A stretch of DNA of 6,797 nucleotides from an uncultured Collinsella sp. GTDB taxonomy: Bacteria; Actinomycetota; Coriobacteriia; Coriobacteriales; Coriobacteriaceae. Positions 1 to 5,366 of this stretch are shown here, in pieces. The notes under the pieces were generated by a model. It ran no database searches and was not told where the DNA came from. It worked only from the letters and a program-made list of their open reading frames with translations. The stretch spans positions 1 through 6,797 of the forward strand of contig CAMQPJ010000068.1 of the NCBI GenBank assembly GCA_947003675.1, read 5' to 3'. Position numbers and translations under genes: made by a program. Each line of letters opens with the position of its first letter. Position 1 is the stretch's first letter.

Positions 1-551
1 GAAGCGCCGTGGCCACAGTCGACGGCAACAACCAGTCCGTCGAGCTTAAGGCCGTCGAGCGTGCTGATGGCATGATCGACATAGGCCTTGCGGGCGTCCT
101 TCATCTTGATGATGTGACCCACACCGGCGCCGGTCGGCAGCGTGTCGGCAGCCATGGCCTCCTCGGACATGACCCAGGCGCTGATCTCTTCCTCGACAGC
201 ATCGGGAAGCTTCATGCCCTTGCGGCTAAAGAACTTGATGCCGTTGAACTCCGGCGGATTGTGCGAAGCGGAGATGACGATGCCGCCATCGAGCTCGTTT
301 TGAACAGTGAGCAGCGCCACGGCGGGCGTGGGGATAACGCCGCAGCAGTGCGGGCGGCCGCCCTCGGCCATAATGCCGGCGGTCAGCGCGCTCTCGAGCA
401 TGGTACCCGAAAGACGCGTGTCGCGGCCGATGCAGATGTCCGGGCCAAGGAACTTGGTCGCCGCGCGGCCCAGGCGAAATGCGAGGTCGCACGAAAGATC
501 GGCGTTGGCGACACCACGGACGCCATCGGTACCGAAGATGTTCTGGGGCAT
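1..551 (-). CDS. glmM: Phosphoglucosamine mutase, N-terminal part (runs off left edge)
   Basis: GlmM interconverts glucosamine-6-phosphate and glucosamine-1-phosphate in the cytoplasm, supplying UDP-GlcNAc for peptidoglycan. About 183 N-terminal residues are visible of a family length near 450. The protein opens MPQNIFGTDGVRG, the diagnostic GlmM start, and has GRDTRLSG at about 42-49. The active-site loop ISASHNP lies at 93-99; by family knowledge the second serine (Ser96) carries the phosphate. FNGIKFFS follows at about 102-109, and VDCGHGA near 178-183 matches the start of the second domain. The ATG at 549-551 is preceded by AAGGAG (559-564) at about 7 nt, which fixes the start. The rpsI terminator lies between this gene and rpsI, so glmM probably has its own promoter, but I see no convincing boxes. 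The order rplM-rpsI-glmM is common in Actinobacteria and supports the call. The frame is intact to the window edge. Confidence 0.95.
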   Translation of the reverse strand, partial: MPQNIFGTDGVRGVANADLSCDLAFRLGRAATKFLGPDICIGRDTRLSGTMLESALTAGIMAEGGRPHCCGVIPTPAVALLTVQNELDGGIVISASHNPPEFNGIKFFSRKGMKLPDAVEEEISAWVMSEEAMAADTLPTGAGVGHIIKMKDARKAYVDHAISTLDGLKLDGLVVAVDCGHGA

Positions 552-600
552 AGGATCGCTCCTTCCCAAGTGGGCAAAACGCAGTCGCCCACCCTAGTCG

Positions 601-644
601 AAAAAGAAAAGCGGGACCCGCCGAGCAATCGGCAGGCCCCGCTT
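601..644 (-). terminator. Intrinsic terminator of the rplM-rpsI operon
   Basis: On the minus strand a 15-bp stem (arms 609-623 and 630-644, with two G-U pairs, 6-nt loop) is followed by a T-rich tract, TTTTCTTTTT, at 601-610. It begins about 30 nt after the rpsI stop and ends before the glmM leader, so it should separate the ribosomal operon from glmM. Confidence 0.9.
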
Positions 645-674
645 GTACATTGTATCTCGTAAGGAGATAAAACC

Positions 675-1070
<396 letters not shown>

Positions 1071-1072
1071 CT

Positions 1073-1516
1073 TTAAGCCTCCAGCTCAATCTTCGTGGGG
1101 TTCTGGGCAGCGTGCGGATGCTCGGCACCAGCGTAGACCTTAAGCTTGGTCATCTGGGCACGGCCGAGGGTGGTCTTGGGCAGCATGCCGCGAACGGCGC
1201 GCTCGATGACCTTCTCCGGGTGCTTCTCCATAGCCTGGCGGAAGCTCTCAGCCTTGAGGCCGCCGTTGTAGCCGCTGTGGCGATAATAGGTCTTCGTGTC
1301 GGCCTTGTTACCGGTAAGCTGGACCTTATCGGCGTTGATGACGACAACGAAGTCGCCGCAGTCGCTGTTGGGCGTGAACTGGGGCTTGTTCTTACCGCGC
1401 AGGATCATTGCGATCTGGGTGGCAAGACGGCCCAGGACAGCACCATCGGCGTCGACGAGAACCCAGTTGCGCTGGACCTCGCCCTGCTTGGCGTAGTGAG
1501 TCGATTTCGAAATCAC
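1073..1516 (-). CDS. rplM: Large ribosomal subunit protein uL13 (L13)
   Basis: L13 is an early-assembling 50S protein binding 23S rRNA. The 147 residues fit the family. [18 protein letters not shown] is at about 16-33, [17 protein letters not shown] at about 39-55, and the signature [13 protein letters not shown] at 107-119. The start is GTG (1514-1516), preceded by GGAGGAG (1522-1528) at 5 nt. An upstream ATG overlaps that ribosome binding site but hits a stop after five codons, so GTG is the right start. It is the first gene of an rplM-rpsI operon and is immediately followed by rpsI. The leader between promoter and start (about 60 nt) can fold into a hairpin; see the separate entry. Confidence 0.98.
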   Translation of the reverse strand: MISKSTHYAKQGEVQRNWVLVDADGAVLGRLATQIAMILRGKNKPQFTPNSDCGDFVVVINADKVQLTGNKADTKTYYRHSGYNGGLKAESFRQAMEKHPEKVIERAVRGMLPKTTLGRAQMTKLKVYAGAEHPHAAQNPTKIELEA

Positions 1517-1576
1517 TTAGACTCCTCCATGTACAGTACGTGTTGTTACAGAGATTCACGGGGCTCTGCAAGTAAC
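1517..1576 (-). promoter_or_regulatory. Structured 5' leader of rplM-rpsI (possible L13 autoregulation site)
   Basis: From the inferred transcription start to the GTG start, the minus-strand RNA can form a stem of CAGAG/CTCTG (1564-1568 with 1549-1553). It is extended by GTTA/TAAC (1573-1576 with 1545-1548) across a 4-nt bulge. Ribosomal protein leaders that bind L13 are known in other bacteria. I cannot match this one to the described consensus, so a regulatory role is inference only. Confidence 0.3.
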
Positions 1577-1582
1577 CCGTCC

Positions 1583-1610
1583 ATATTACCCCGCTCGCCG
1601 TACGAGTCAA
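1583..1610 (-). promoter_or_regulatory. Sigma-70-type promoter for rplM-rpsI
   Basis: On the minus strand TTGACT (1605-1610) and TAATAT (1583-1588) are separated by 16 bp, placing the start of transcription near 1576 and giving a leader of about 60 nt. The -35 box matches consensus at 5 of 6 positions and the -10 box at 4 of 6. Confidence 0.65.
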
Positions 1611-1709
1611 CAGGTATTTTGGCTCCGACCAGAGTTTCTGCACATGTCATCCACGAGCCGTGATTTTCCAGCTCTTTAGCTGTTGCCATTTTTTGAGGGT
1701 TCGCCGTCG

Positions 1710-2588
1710 TTAGCGCTCAACGAACTCTTGGATTTCCGCGAGCAGACGCTTTGCCTCCTGACGGCCCTGGATATACAGGTCCAAAAGCTTTGCCGAATCG
1801 TGCTCGACATGGCCGACCTCGACCGGCTTTTGCGGAGCGACGACCAACGCACGGCCCTCGCGCTCATACTTCCACAGGTGCATGCGCTGGATGTTGTAAC
1901 GGTCGTGGCGCGTCTCGATAGCCTCGAGCAGATAGGGGTAGTCGGCATAGCGGGCGCGCGCGGCAGGCATAAACTCGTAGGGCTTTTTCTCGTACGAGCG
2001 GTCCTGCGTGGCAATGACAACCGCGCGATCGAAGCCCGCCTCCTCCAGCACGTGCTCGATAGGAACCGAATCGGCCACACCGCCGTCGACGTATTTGTGC
2101 CCGTCAATCTCGACCGGCGGCGTCACCAGCGGCAGCGACGTCGATGCGCGCACAGCGTCGAGATCGAGCACGGCGCTTTTGACCGGCAGGTACGCGGCGG
2201 TTCCAAAAAGCATGTCCGTCGCGACGGCGTACATCTCGATGGGGCTCGCGTCGAACGTCTCGTTGTCAAAGGGGTCCAGGCGGTCCTGGACATCGTTGAA
2301 GATAAAGTCGTAACCCACAATAGAGCCCGTGGACGCAAACGATGCGGCGCCCATGAAGCGACTGTCGTTGCAGAAAGCCAGGTTGATGCGGTTGGCACGG
2401 CCGATCTGGTGCGACTTATAGTTCACGCCGTTGAGGGCGCCGGCCGAGACGCCGTACACCGCCGGGATTTCGACACCAGCCTCCATGAGGACGTCGAGCA
2501 CGCCTGCGGTAAATTGCCCGCGAAAGCTACCGCCCTCCAGGACGAGCGCGACCTTGCCGGCGTTCTTTGCCTTATCTTCTGCAGTCAT
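1710..2588 (-). CDS. Patatin-like phospholipase family protein
   Basis: This 292-residue protein belongs to the patatin-like serine hydrolases, which release fatty acyl groups from lipids using a Ser-Asp dyad. The N-terminus has EGGSFRG (18-24), fitting the family's Gly-rich oxyanion loop with a following Arg. The nucleophile elbow GVSAG is at 46-50 (Ser48), and the catalytic Asp lies in VDGGVADSVP at about 167-176 (Asp168). I see no signal peptide or membrane segment, so it is probably cytoplasmic or peripheral. The C-terminal ~100 residues are charged and helical. This resembles the bacterial YjjU-like type of patatin protein, a comparison from memory. ATG 2586-2588 follows AGGAGGT at about 5 nt, a strong ribosome binding site. 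It lies upstream of rplM on the same strand, but the rplM promoter between them makes it a separate unit. The natural substrate is not evident. Confidence 0.9.
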   Translation of the reverse strand: MTAEDKAKNAGKVALVLEGGSFRGQFTAGVLDVLMEAGVEIPAVYGVSAGALNGVNYKSHQIGRANRINLAFCNDSRFMGAASFASTGSIVGYDFIFNDVQDRLDPFDNETFDASPIEMYAVATDMLFGTAAYLPVKSAVLDLDAVRASTSLPLVTPPVEIDGHKYVDGGVADSVPIEHVLEEAGFDRAVVIATQDRSYEKKPYEFMPAARARYADYPYLLEAIETRHDRYNIQRMHLWKYEREGRALVVAPQKPVEVGHVEHDSAKLLDLYIQGRQEAKRLLAEIQEFVER

Positions 2589-2650
2589 GTTGACCTCCTG
2601 CGATTGCGTTTTGGCTTTCTTCTACCCAGTTTTGGGATGGTGAGAGCGCA

Positions 2651-2680
2651 GGTTTTTCGAGGCGGCAGGTGAAGCGGAAA
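2651..2680 (-). repeat. Degenerate inverted copy of the hairpin loop at the array's left edge
   Basis: Read on the minus strand, 2680 down to 2664 gives TTTCCGCTTCACCTGCC. This matches the plus-strand loop TTTCCGCTTGAGCTGCC of the second hairpin (2780-2796) at 14 of 17 positions. The outer arm of this would-be hairpin has decayed to a T-rich stretch. The array therefore seems to begin with a unit in the opposite orientation. Confidence 0.45.
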
Positions 2681-2945
2681 GTGTGTCCCGTTCTCAGAGC
2701 AAATTCCGGGTCTCATTTTCCGCTGAGCCCACCATCAGGAAAATGAATCCCATTCCGAGCTTAGATTCCGGGATGCGCTTTCCGCTTGAGCTGCCATTGG
2801 GAAAGCATGTCCCACTCTACGGCGGGATTCCGGGTCGCAGTTTCCGCTTGAGGCGCCATCCGGAAACTACGTCCCAGTCTGAGCGCGGATTCCGGGACAC
2901 GCTTTCCGCCTGGGCCTCCATTGGGAAAGCGCGTCCCGGTCTGCG
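2676..2945. repeat. Tandem array, 62-bp period, four full units plus a partial fifth, forming hairpins
   Basis: Units start with GGAAA at 2676, 2738, 2800, 2862 and 2924, an exact 62-bp spacing. Each contains ATTCCGGG and TTTCCGC followed by a CTTGAG-like loop, then CCAT. The 3' arm of each unit pairs with the 5' arm of the next: 2708-2721 with 2738-2751, 2770-2783 with 2800-2813, 2832-2845 with 2862-2875, and 2894-2907 with 2924-2937. Arms are 14 nt, loops 16 nt, and linkers 18 nt. Twelve, 13 (two G-U), 12 and 13 of 14 positions can pair. At the eighth and ninth arm positions the bases change together (AT, GC, AG, GC on the 5' arm with matching partners), so pairing is preserved between units that differ. 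There is no CRISPR-like identical repeat and no coding periodicity. Function is unknown. Confidence 0.9.
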
Positions 2946-2953
2946 TTGCCAAG

Positions 2954-3000
2954 GCGTTTTCTTTACGCTCGCGCCCTGCATAGAGTTCGATTCTCCGCGG
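2954..3000 (+). repeat. 47-nt direct repeat, copy A (carries tmRNA T-arm sequence)
   Basis: This copy matches 3165-3211 at 46 of 47 positions (T at 2969 versus C at 3180). Positions 2983-2999 (GAGTTCGATTCTCCGCG) are identical to the tmRNA sense strand at its T-arm (3277-3293, minus), but lie in the opposite orientation. The rest of the repeat does not match tmRNA. It begins directly at the decayed end of the 62-bp array. Confidence 0.85.
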
Positions 3001-3164
3001 GTAGAGATGACGTTGGCGCGGGGGCATTGTCGGCTGTCATCCGATCGACATCGCATCTGTTTTGGGCTGAGGCATTGCGCGGAGAATCCGCGTATTTACT
3101 TCGCAAATCCGCACCGGCTTCGGCCGCCTGCCGGCGTCCTCGCCCGCGGGCTAAAAACGCTTAC

Positions 3165-3211
3165 GCGTTTTCTTTACGCCCGCGCCCTGCATAGAGTTCG
3201 ATTCTCCGCGG
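3165..3211 (+). repeat. 47-nt direct repeat, copy B (carries tmRNA T-arm sequence)
   Basis: This is the second copy, 211 bp downstream of copy A, with the tmRNA-identical 17 nt at 3194-3210. Its 5' end takes part in a nested inverted repeat: an outer stem of 3145-3151 with 3178-3184 (CGCGGGC/GCCCGCG) and an inner stem of 3154-3160 with 3165-3171 (AAAACGC/GCGTTTT). The copy ends 10 bp before the T-tract of the tmRNA terminator. Confidence 0.85.
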
Positions 3212-3220
3212 TACGGACAA

Positions 3221-3259
3221 TAAATAAAAAGGCAGGTAGATATAAGTATCTACCTGCCT
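3221..3259 (-). terminator. Intrinsic terminator of tmRNA
   Basis: A perfect 13-bp stem (3230-3242 with 3247-3259) has a 4-nt loop. On the minus strand it is followed by TTTTTATTTA (3221-3230). It begins 8 nt after the tmRNA CCA end, as expected for a stand-alone ssrA transcript. Confidence 0.93.
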
Positions 3260-3267
3260 GTTACTTA

Positions 3268-3631
3268 TGGTGGAGGCGCGGAGAATCGAACTCCGGTCCA
3301 CGAAAGCCCCCTGATTGGCATCTCCAAGCTCAGTCGCTGATTTTGTCTCGGACGCTTTGCGCGCAGCGACACGCTCGCGGCGTCCTAACCGGTTCGGTCT
3401 TAGCCTGCGCCATACCGATTACGTGCGCAGGAGCATTCCCCTAAAATGACGTCGCGCCGGTGTCGGGGAAATCACCGGGTTGACGCGCCGCTATAAACTA
3501 AGCAGCGAGAGCCATAGGCTCAAAAGAAGAGTTGTTGTCAATTCAATTTGACGGTACCCCTGTTTAACGAGGCAAGGAGACCTCGGCTTGCTTCCTCTCT
3601 CAGAGCTATCGTGTCGAAACCAGTCGCCCCC
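3268..3631 (-). ncRNA. ssrA: Transfer-messenger RNA (tmRNA)
   Basis: tmRNA rescues stalled ribosomes by acting first as alanyl-tRNA and then as mRNA for a degradation tag. The gene is 364 nt, close to the usual length. The 5' end (3631) reads GGGGGCGACTGGTTTCGACA, the conserved D-loop region. The 3' end has CGGAG-TTCGATT-CTCCG as T-arm (3278-3294), acceptor CGCCTCC, discriminator A, and an encoded CCA (3268-3270). The acceptor stem pairs over 7 bp and includes the G3-U wobble that marks alanine identity. The tag frame ends GAC AAC AAC TCT TCT TTT GAG CCT ATG GCT CTC GCT GCT TAG, giving DNNSSFEPMALAA at 3501-3539 with stop at 3498-3500. The typical LAA ending is present. The frame is preceded by ATT and then a stop TGA, so the resume codon is not the usual alanine. 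A promoter is not clear; TTGGGT/TATCCA at 3669-3674 and 3648-3653 (15-bp spacing) is a weak candidate. Confidence 0.97.
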
Positions 3632-3803
3632 GAATGTCGGGAAAGTCTGGATAGCATTGGGCACGAGCACCCAACACCCGTCGACTTTTCAAGGAACATA
3701 CGGAGCGAGCCCCGCTTGTGGAGTGTTATCTTACCACGTTCTGAAAGCGGACAGCTGTTCTATGCACGAGCTGTGAAGACCCCAATGTGCGCCGCACTTC
3801 GCA

Positions 3804-3832
3804 CTTTTGCTACCGATCGCGTCACGTATATT
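3804..3832 (+). promoter_or_regulatory. Candidate promoter of the 144-residue protein gene
   Basis: A good -10 box, TATATT (3827-3832), lies 36 bp before the ATG. The -35 region is poor: CTTTTG at 3804-3809 with 17-bp spacing is the best fit. It points away from the tmRNA gene, so this intergenic stretch (3632-3868) must serve two divergent transcripts. Confidence 0.35.
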
Positions 3833-3868
3833 TTCGCCAAGCAAAATTGACCCATCGAAAGGATCGTT

Positions 3869-4303
3869 ATGGATACCAAACAGCAACTCGTCAATGCCCT
3901 CGCAGGCCTGGGCTCAACCATTACCGAAGCTATGGACGTCATCGAGGGCTTTGTCCCCTGCGGACATCCCGCCCTCACGGTATCGAACGCACTCGTCGCG
4001 CTGAACGCTGACGATGATGCGGCTCTCGCCCAGCAGCTTGAGACCGTCGAGGGCTTTATCGACCACGTGAGTGAGAACCGCGGCGTGTCCGCCTACCACG
4101 GCATCGAGGTCGAGCTCGCGGGTCCCAAAGCCGATCTGTTCGCAGCAATCCGCGAGGTAGGCGCCCTTATGCAGACTGCAGGCGTCAAGAACACCCAGGT
4201 CAACGAGTGGGTCTACCGCAGTCTGGCAGCACTCGACAGCTCAGACGAAAAGGCAGCCGAGCAGCTCGCAGAAAGTCCCACCATTAAGGCCGAGCTTTTG
4301 TAA
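3869..4303 (+). CDS. Uncharacterised small acidic protein, 144 residues
   Basis: I do not recognise this family. It encodes 144 residues rich in Ala, Glu, Asp and Leu with no signal peptide, membrane segment or obvious catalytic motif, and is probably a soluble, mostly helical cytoplasmic protein. One stretch breaks the helical pattern, GFVPCGHPALTVSN at about 27-40, with Cys and His two residues apart. There is a second, longer region around HGIEVELAGPKADLF (about 77-91). ATG 3869-3871 is preceded by AAAGGA at 6 nt, and codon use matches the neighbours, so it is very probably a real gene. It is divergent from tmRNA and convergent with the toxin gene, 58 bp apart, and appears monocistronic. 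No clear terminator follows: the CTTGG/CCAAG inverted repeat near 4321-4342 lacks a T-tract. Confidence 0.8.
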   Translation: MDTKQQLVNALAGLGSTITEAMDVIEGFVPCGHPALTVSNALVALNADDDAALAQQLETVEGFIDHVSENRGVSAYHGIEVELAGPKADLFAAIREVGALMQTAGVKNTQVNEWVYRSLAALDSSDEKAAEQLAESPTIKAELL

Positions 4304-4361
4304 ATAGCAGACGCGAGTCCCTTGGCGCATCGTCGTCCAAGAGGCCCGCAAACAGTTCGCG

Positions 4362-4877
4362 TCAGCCGATAGCCGCGCCGCCGCGTTCGGCCAAAGCAAG
4401 AATCGACATCATTTGGCGCGGGGTCTTCGCTGCAAGATCGGCATGTTCGAGCAGCTTGTGATCGTTGGTCACTAAGTAATCGACCTGTGCGCGCTTGCAC
4501 GCGGCGAGCACCAAGTTGTCCTCGTAATCGCGATGGAGCGTCAGATATTTGTCGGCTAGCCACAGATCGGATGCGTCTGCACCCACGGCCGTAGCGTTTT
4601 CGGTCATGTTCCGAACAAACGCCAACGCCGCATCGCCAATTGCACGGGCAGATGCCTCGTCGAGCGCTCCCCCGCTGGCAAGAACGCTACGCTTCAGCTC
4701 GTGTTGGACAACGTACAGCACGTCCTTGGCGATATGCACCGGAAAGAACAGCAATGCCCCCGTCTCCGCCGCCTGCCCAATAAACGCACGCGCGGCAAGC
4801 GACTCGGCATGGTCGACGCAAAACGAATCAACCCATACGTTGGCGTCCACCATTATTTTGAGGGGAGCCCCGCTCAC
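4362..4877 (-). CDS. PIN-domain protein, probable type II toxin (ribonuclease)
   Basis: PIN toxins are Mg-dependent ribonucleases that cut RNA and are held inactive by a cognate antitoxin. The 171-residue product starts MSGAPLKIMVDANVW, with Asp11 as the first metal-binding acid. DYEDNLVLAAC at about 117-127 (Asp120) and VTNDHKL at 136-142 (Asp139) are the later acidic motifs. Glu60 in VVQHEL is a plausible fourth acid. The chosen GTG start overlaps the antitoxin stop in GTGA (4874-4877), a coupling typical of toxin-antitoxin operons. An in-frame ATG eight codons later would cut close to the first strand and is less likely. The longer open frame upstream lies inside the antitoxin gene. Expression should depend on the promoter ahead of the antitoxin. 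Toxicity and the RNA target are inference. Confidence 0.88.
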   Translation of the reverse strand: MSGAPLKIMVDANVWVDSFCVDHAESLAARAFIGQAAETGALLFFPVHIAKDVLYVVQHELKRSVLASGGALDEASARAIGDAALAFVRNMTENATAVGADASDLWLADKYLTLHRDYEDNLVLAACKRAQVDYLVTNDHKLLEHADLAAKTPRQMMSILALAERGGAAIG

Positions 4878-5227
4878 AGGATCATCCCCTTTTGGCGATA
4901 GCGCTCGTCCATGGCTTCGGAATAGATTGTGTCCCAACCGCGATCGTCGGATACGGGCGACGTAGCGATGCCCAAATCTGCATAAAGCCGGTCTGCCGCT
5001 GCCCACGACGCGGCGAACGGAGTATCGGGCGCGACGGTCTGCTGCCGGTCGTCGACGGCCGCAAGCACTTCCTCGCACTGCCCGCCACCCTGCGCGACCT
5101 TGGCCACGACCTTTTTGATGAGCTCGGGCAGCGAGACGCCCGAAAGCCGCAGCGCTTCCTCGGCGCGCTCTTTAACCGAGCGATCTACGCGAACATTCAC
5201 CTGTGCCATGCTGCCAACGGTAGCCAT
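4874..5227 (-). CDS. Ribbon-helix-helix antitoxin, RelB/DinJ-like, partner of the PIN toxin
   Basis: The antitoxin should bind DNA as a ribbon-helix-helix dimer and neutralise the toxin through its C-terminal part. The 117 residues begin MATVGSMAQVNVRVDRSVKERAEEALRLSG. Residues 8-45 fit a beta strand followed by two helices, with SLPELIKKVVAKVA as the second helix, as in RelB/DinJ antitoxins. Residues 65-117 (FAASWAAADRLY, then GWDTIYSEAMDERYRQKG) probably form the toxin-binding tail. ATG 5225-5227 was chosen because AAGGTGAGG precedes it at 5 nt. The longer frame to 5272 would start inside the operator, and the later ATG at 5209 has no ribosome binding site. The stop overlaps the toxin GTG. 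RelB-type antitoxins more often pair with RelE/YafQ toxins; pairing with a PIN protein is less standard but known for ribbon-helix-helix families in general. Confidence 0.87.
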   Translation of the reverse strand: MATVGSMAQVNVRVDRSVKERAEEALRLSGVSLPELIKKVVAKVAQGGGQCEEVLAAVDDRQQTVAPDTPFAASWAAADRLYADLGIATSPVSDDRGWDTIYSEAMDERYRQKGMIL

Positions 5228-5250
5228 CTCAACCTCACCTTCAGCATTTA

Positions 5251-5263
5251 CTAGCATTGCTAG
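5251..5263. promoter_or_regulatory. Palindromic operator candidate of the toxin-antitoxin operon
   Basis: CTAGC-ATT-GCTAG is a perfect 5-bp inverted repeat with a 3-nt centre. It lies just downstream of the -10 box and over the inferred transcription start, 23 bp before the antitoxin ATG. Ribbon-helix-helix antitoxins usually repress their own promoters from such sites, so autoregulation is the likely role. Binding is inferred. Confidence 0.6.
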
Positions 5264-5267
5264 CACG

Positions 5268-5296
5268 AGCATATATCCGAGCTAACATATCGTCAA
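5268..5296 (-). promoter_or_regulatory. Promoter of the toxin-antitoxin operon
   Basis: On the minus strand TTGACG (5291-5296) and TATGCT (5268-5273) are exactly 17 bp apart, with transcription starting near 5261. The -35 box touches the T-tract of the upstream ATPase terminator. Confidence 0.6.
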
Positions 5297-5347
5297 ACAA
5301 AAGAAGGCCTGCACCCTGACGGCTGCGGTGCCGCCCGAATGCAGGCC
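5296..5347 (-). terminator. Intrinsic terminator of the metal ATPase gene
   Basis: On the minus strand an outer 8-bp perfect stem GGCCTGCA/TGCAGGCC (5340-5347 with 5306-5313) encloses an inner GGCGGC/GCCGTC stem. It is followed by TTCTTTTGTTT. It starts about 20 nt after the ATPase stop. Confidence 0.88.
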
Positions 5348-5366
5348 ATATACTCAATCGAAAACG

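Larger units (their letters stand above)
2589..3213. other. Repeat-rich intergenic region without a credible protein gene
   Basis: More than 600 bp between the patatin gene and the tmRNA terminator carry repeats rather than genes. Open frames exist on both strands because the sequence is GC-rich. However, the dominant repeat has a 62-bp period, not a multiple of three, so no frame gives a repeating protein. The longest plus-strand frame (2683-3444) runs straight into the tmRNA. None of the frames has a good ribosome binding site plus recognisable domain. The layout is: 62-bp hairpin array, 47-nt direct repeat A, a 164-bp unique stretch, repeat B, then the tmRNA terminator. Confidence 0.75.

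Noticed and set aside
9..662. Plus-strand open frame of 217 codons
   Set aside because: It is antisense to glmM and runs through the rpsI terminator.
1669..1697. Plus-strand terminator (CAGCT/AGCTG followed by T-rich sequence)
   Set aside because: The stem is only 5 bp, there are five bases before the T-run, and no plus-strand gene lies upstream.
1683..2672. Plus-strand open frame of 329 codons
   Set aside because: It is antisense to the patatin-like gene, which has catalytic motifs and a strong ribosome binding site.
2676..2945. CRISPR array
   Set aside because: Repeats are imperfect, the whole 62-bp unit is related including the would-be spacers, and no cas genes are nearby.
2761..3056. 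Two minus-strand open frames of 79 and 88 codons over the array
   Set aside because: They are the hairpin repeats translated in different frames, with no start signals; such frames arise by chance in GC-rich repeats.
2954..3211. tRNA pseudogenes at the two 47-nt repeats
   Set aside because: Only a T-loop-like half is present; the 5' side of the T-stem does not pair beyond 3 bp, and no anticodon or D arm is visible.
2683..3444. Plus-strand open frame of 253 codons across the repeat region
   Set aside because: It crosses a 62-bp repeat (frame changes each unit), runs antisense into the tmRNA gene, and has no ribosome binding site or domain.
4316..4350. Bidirectional terminator between the 144-residue protein gene and the toxin gene
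   Set aside because: The CTTGG/CCAAG stem is only 5-7 bp and has no T-tract on either strand.
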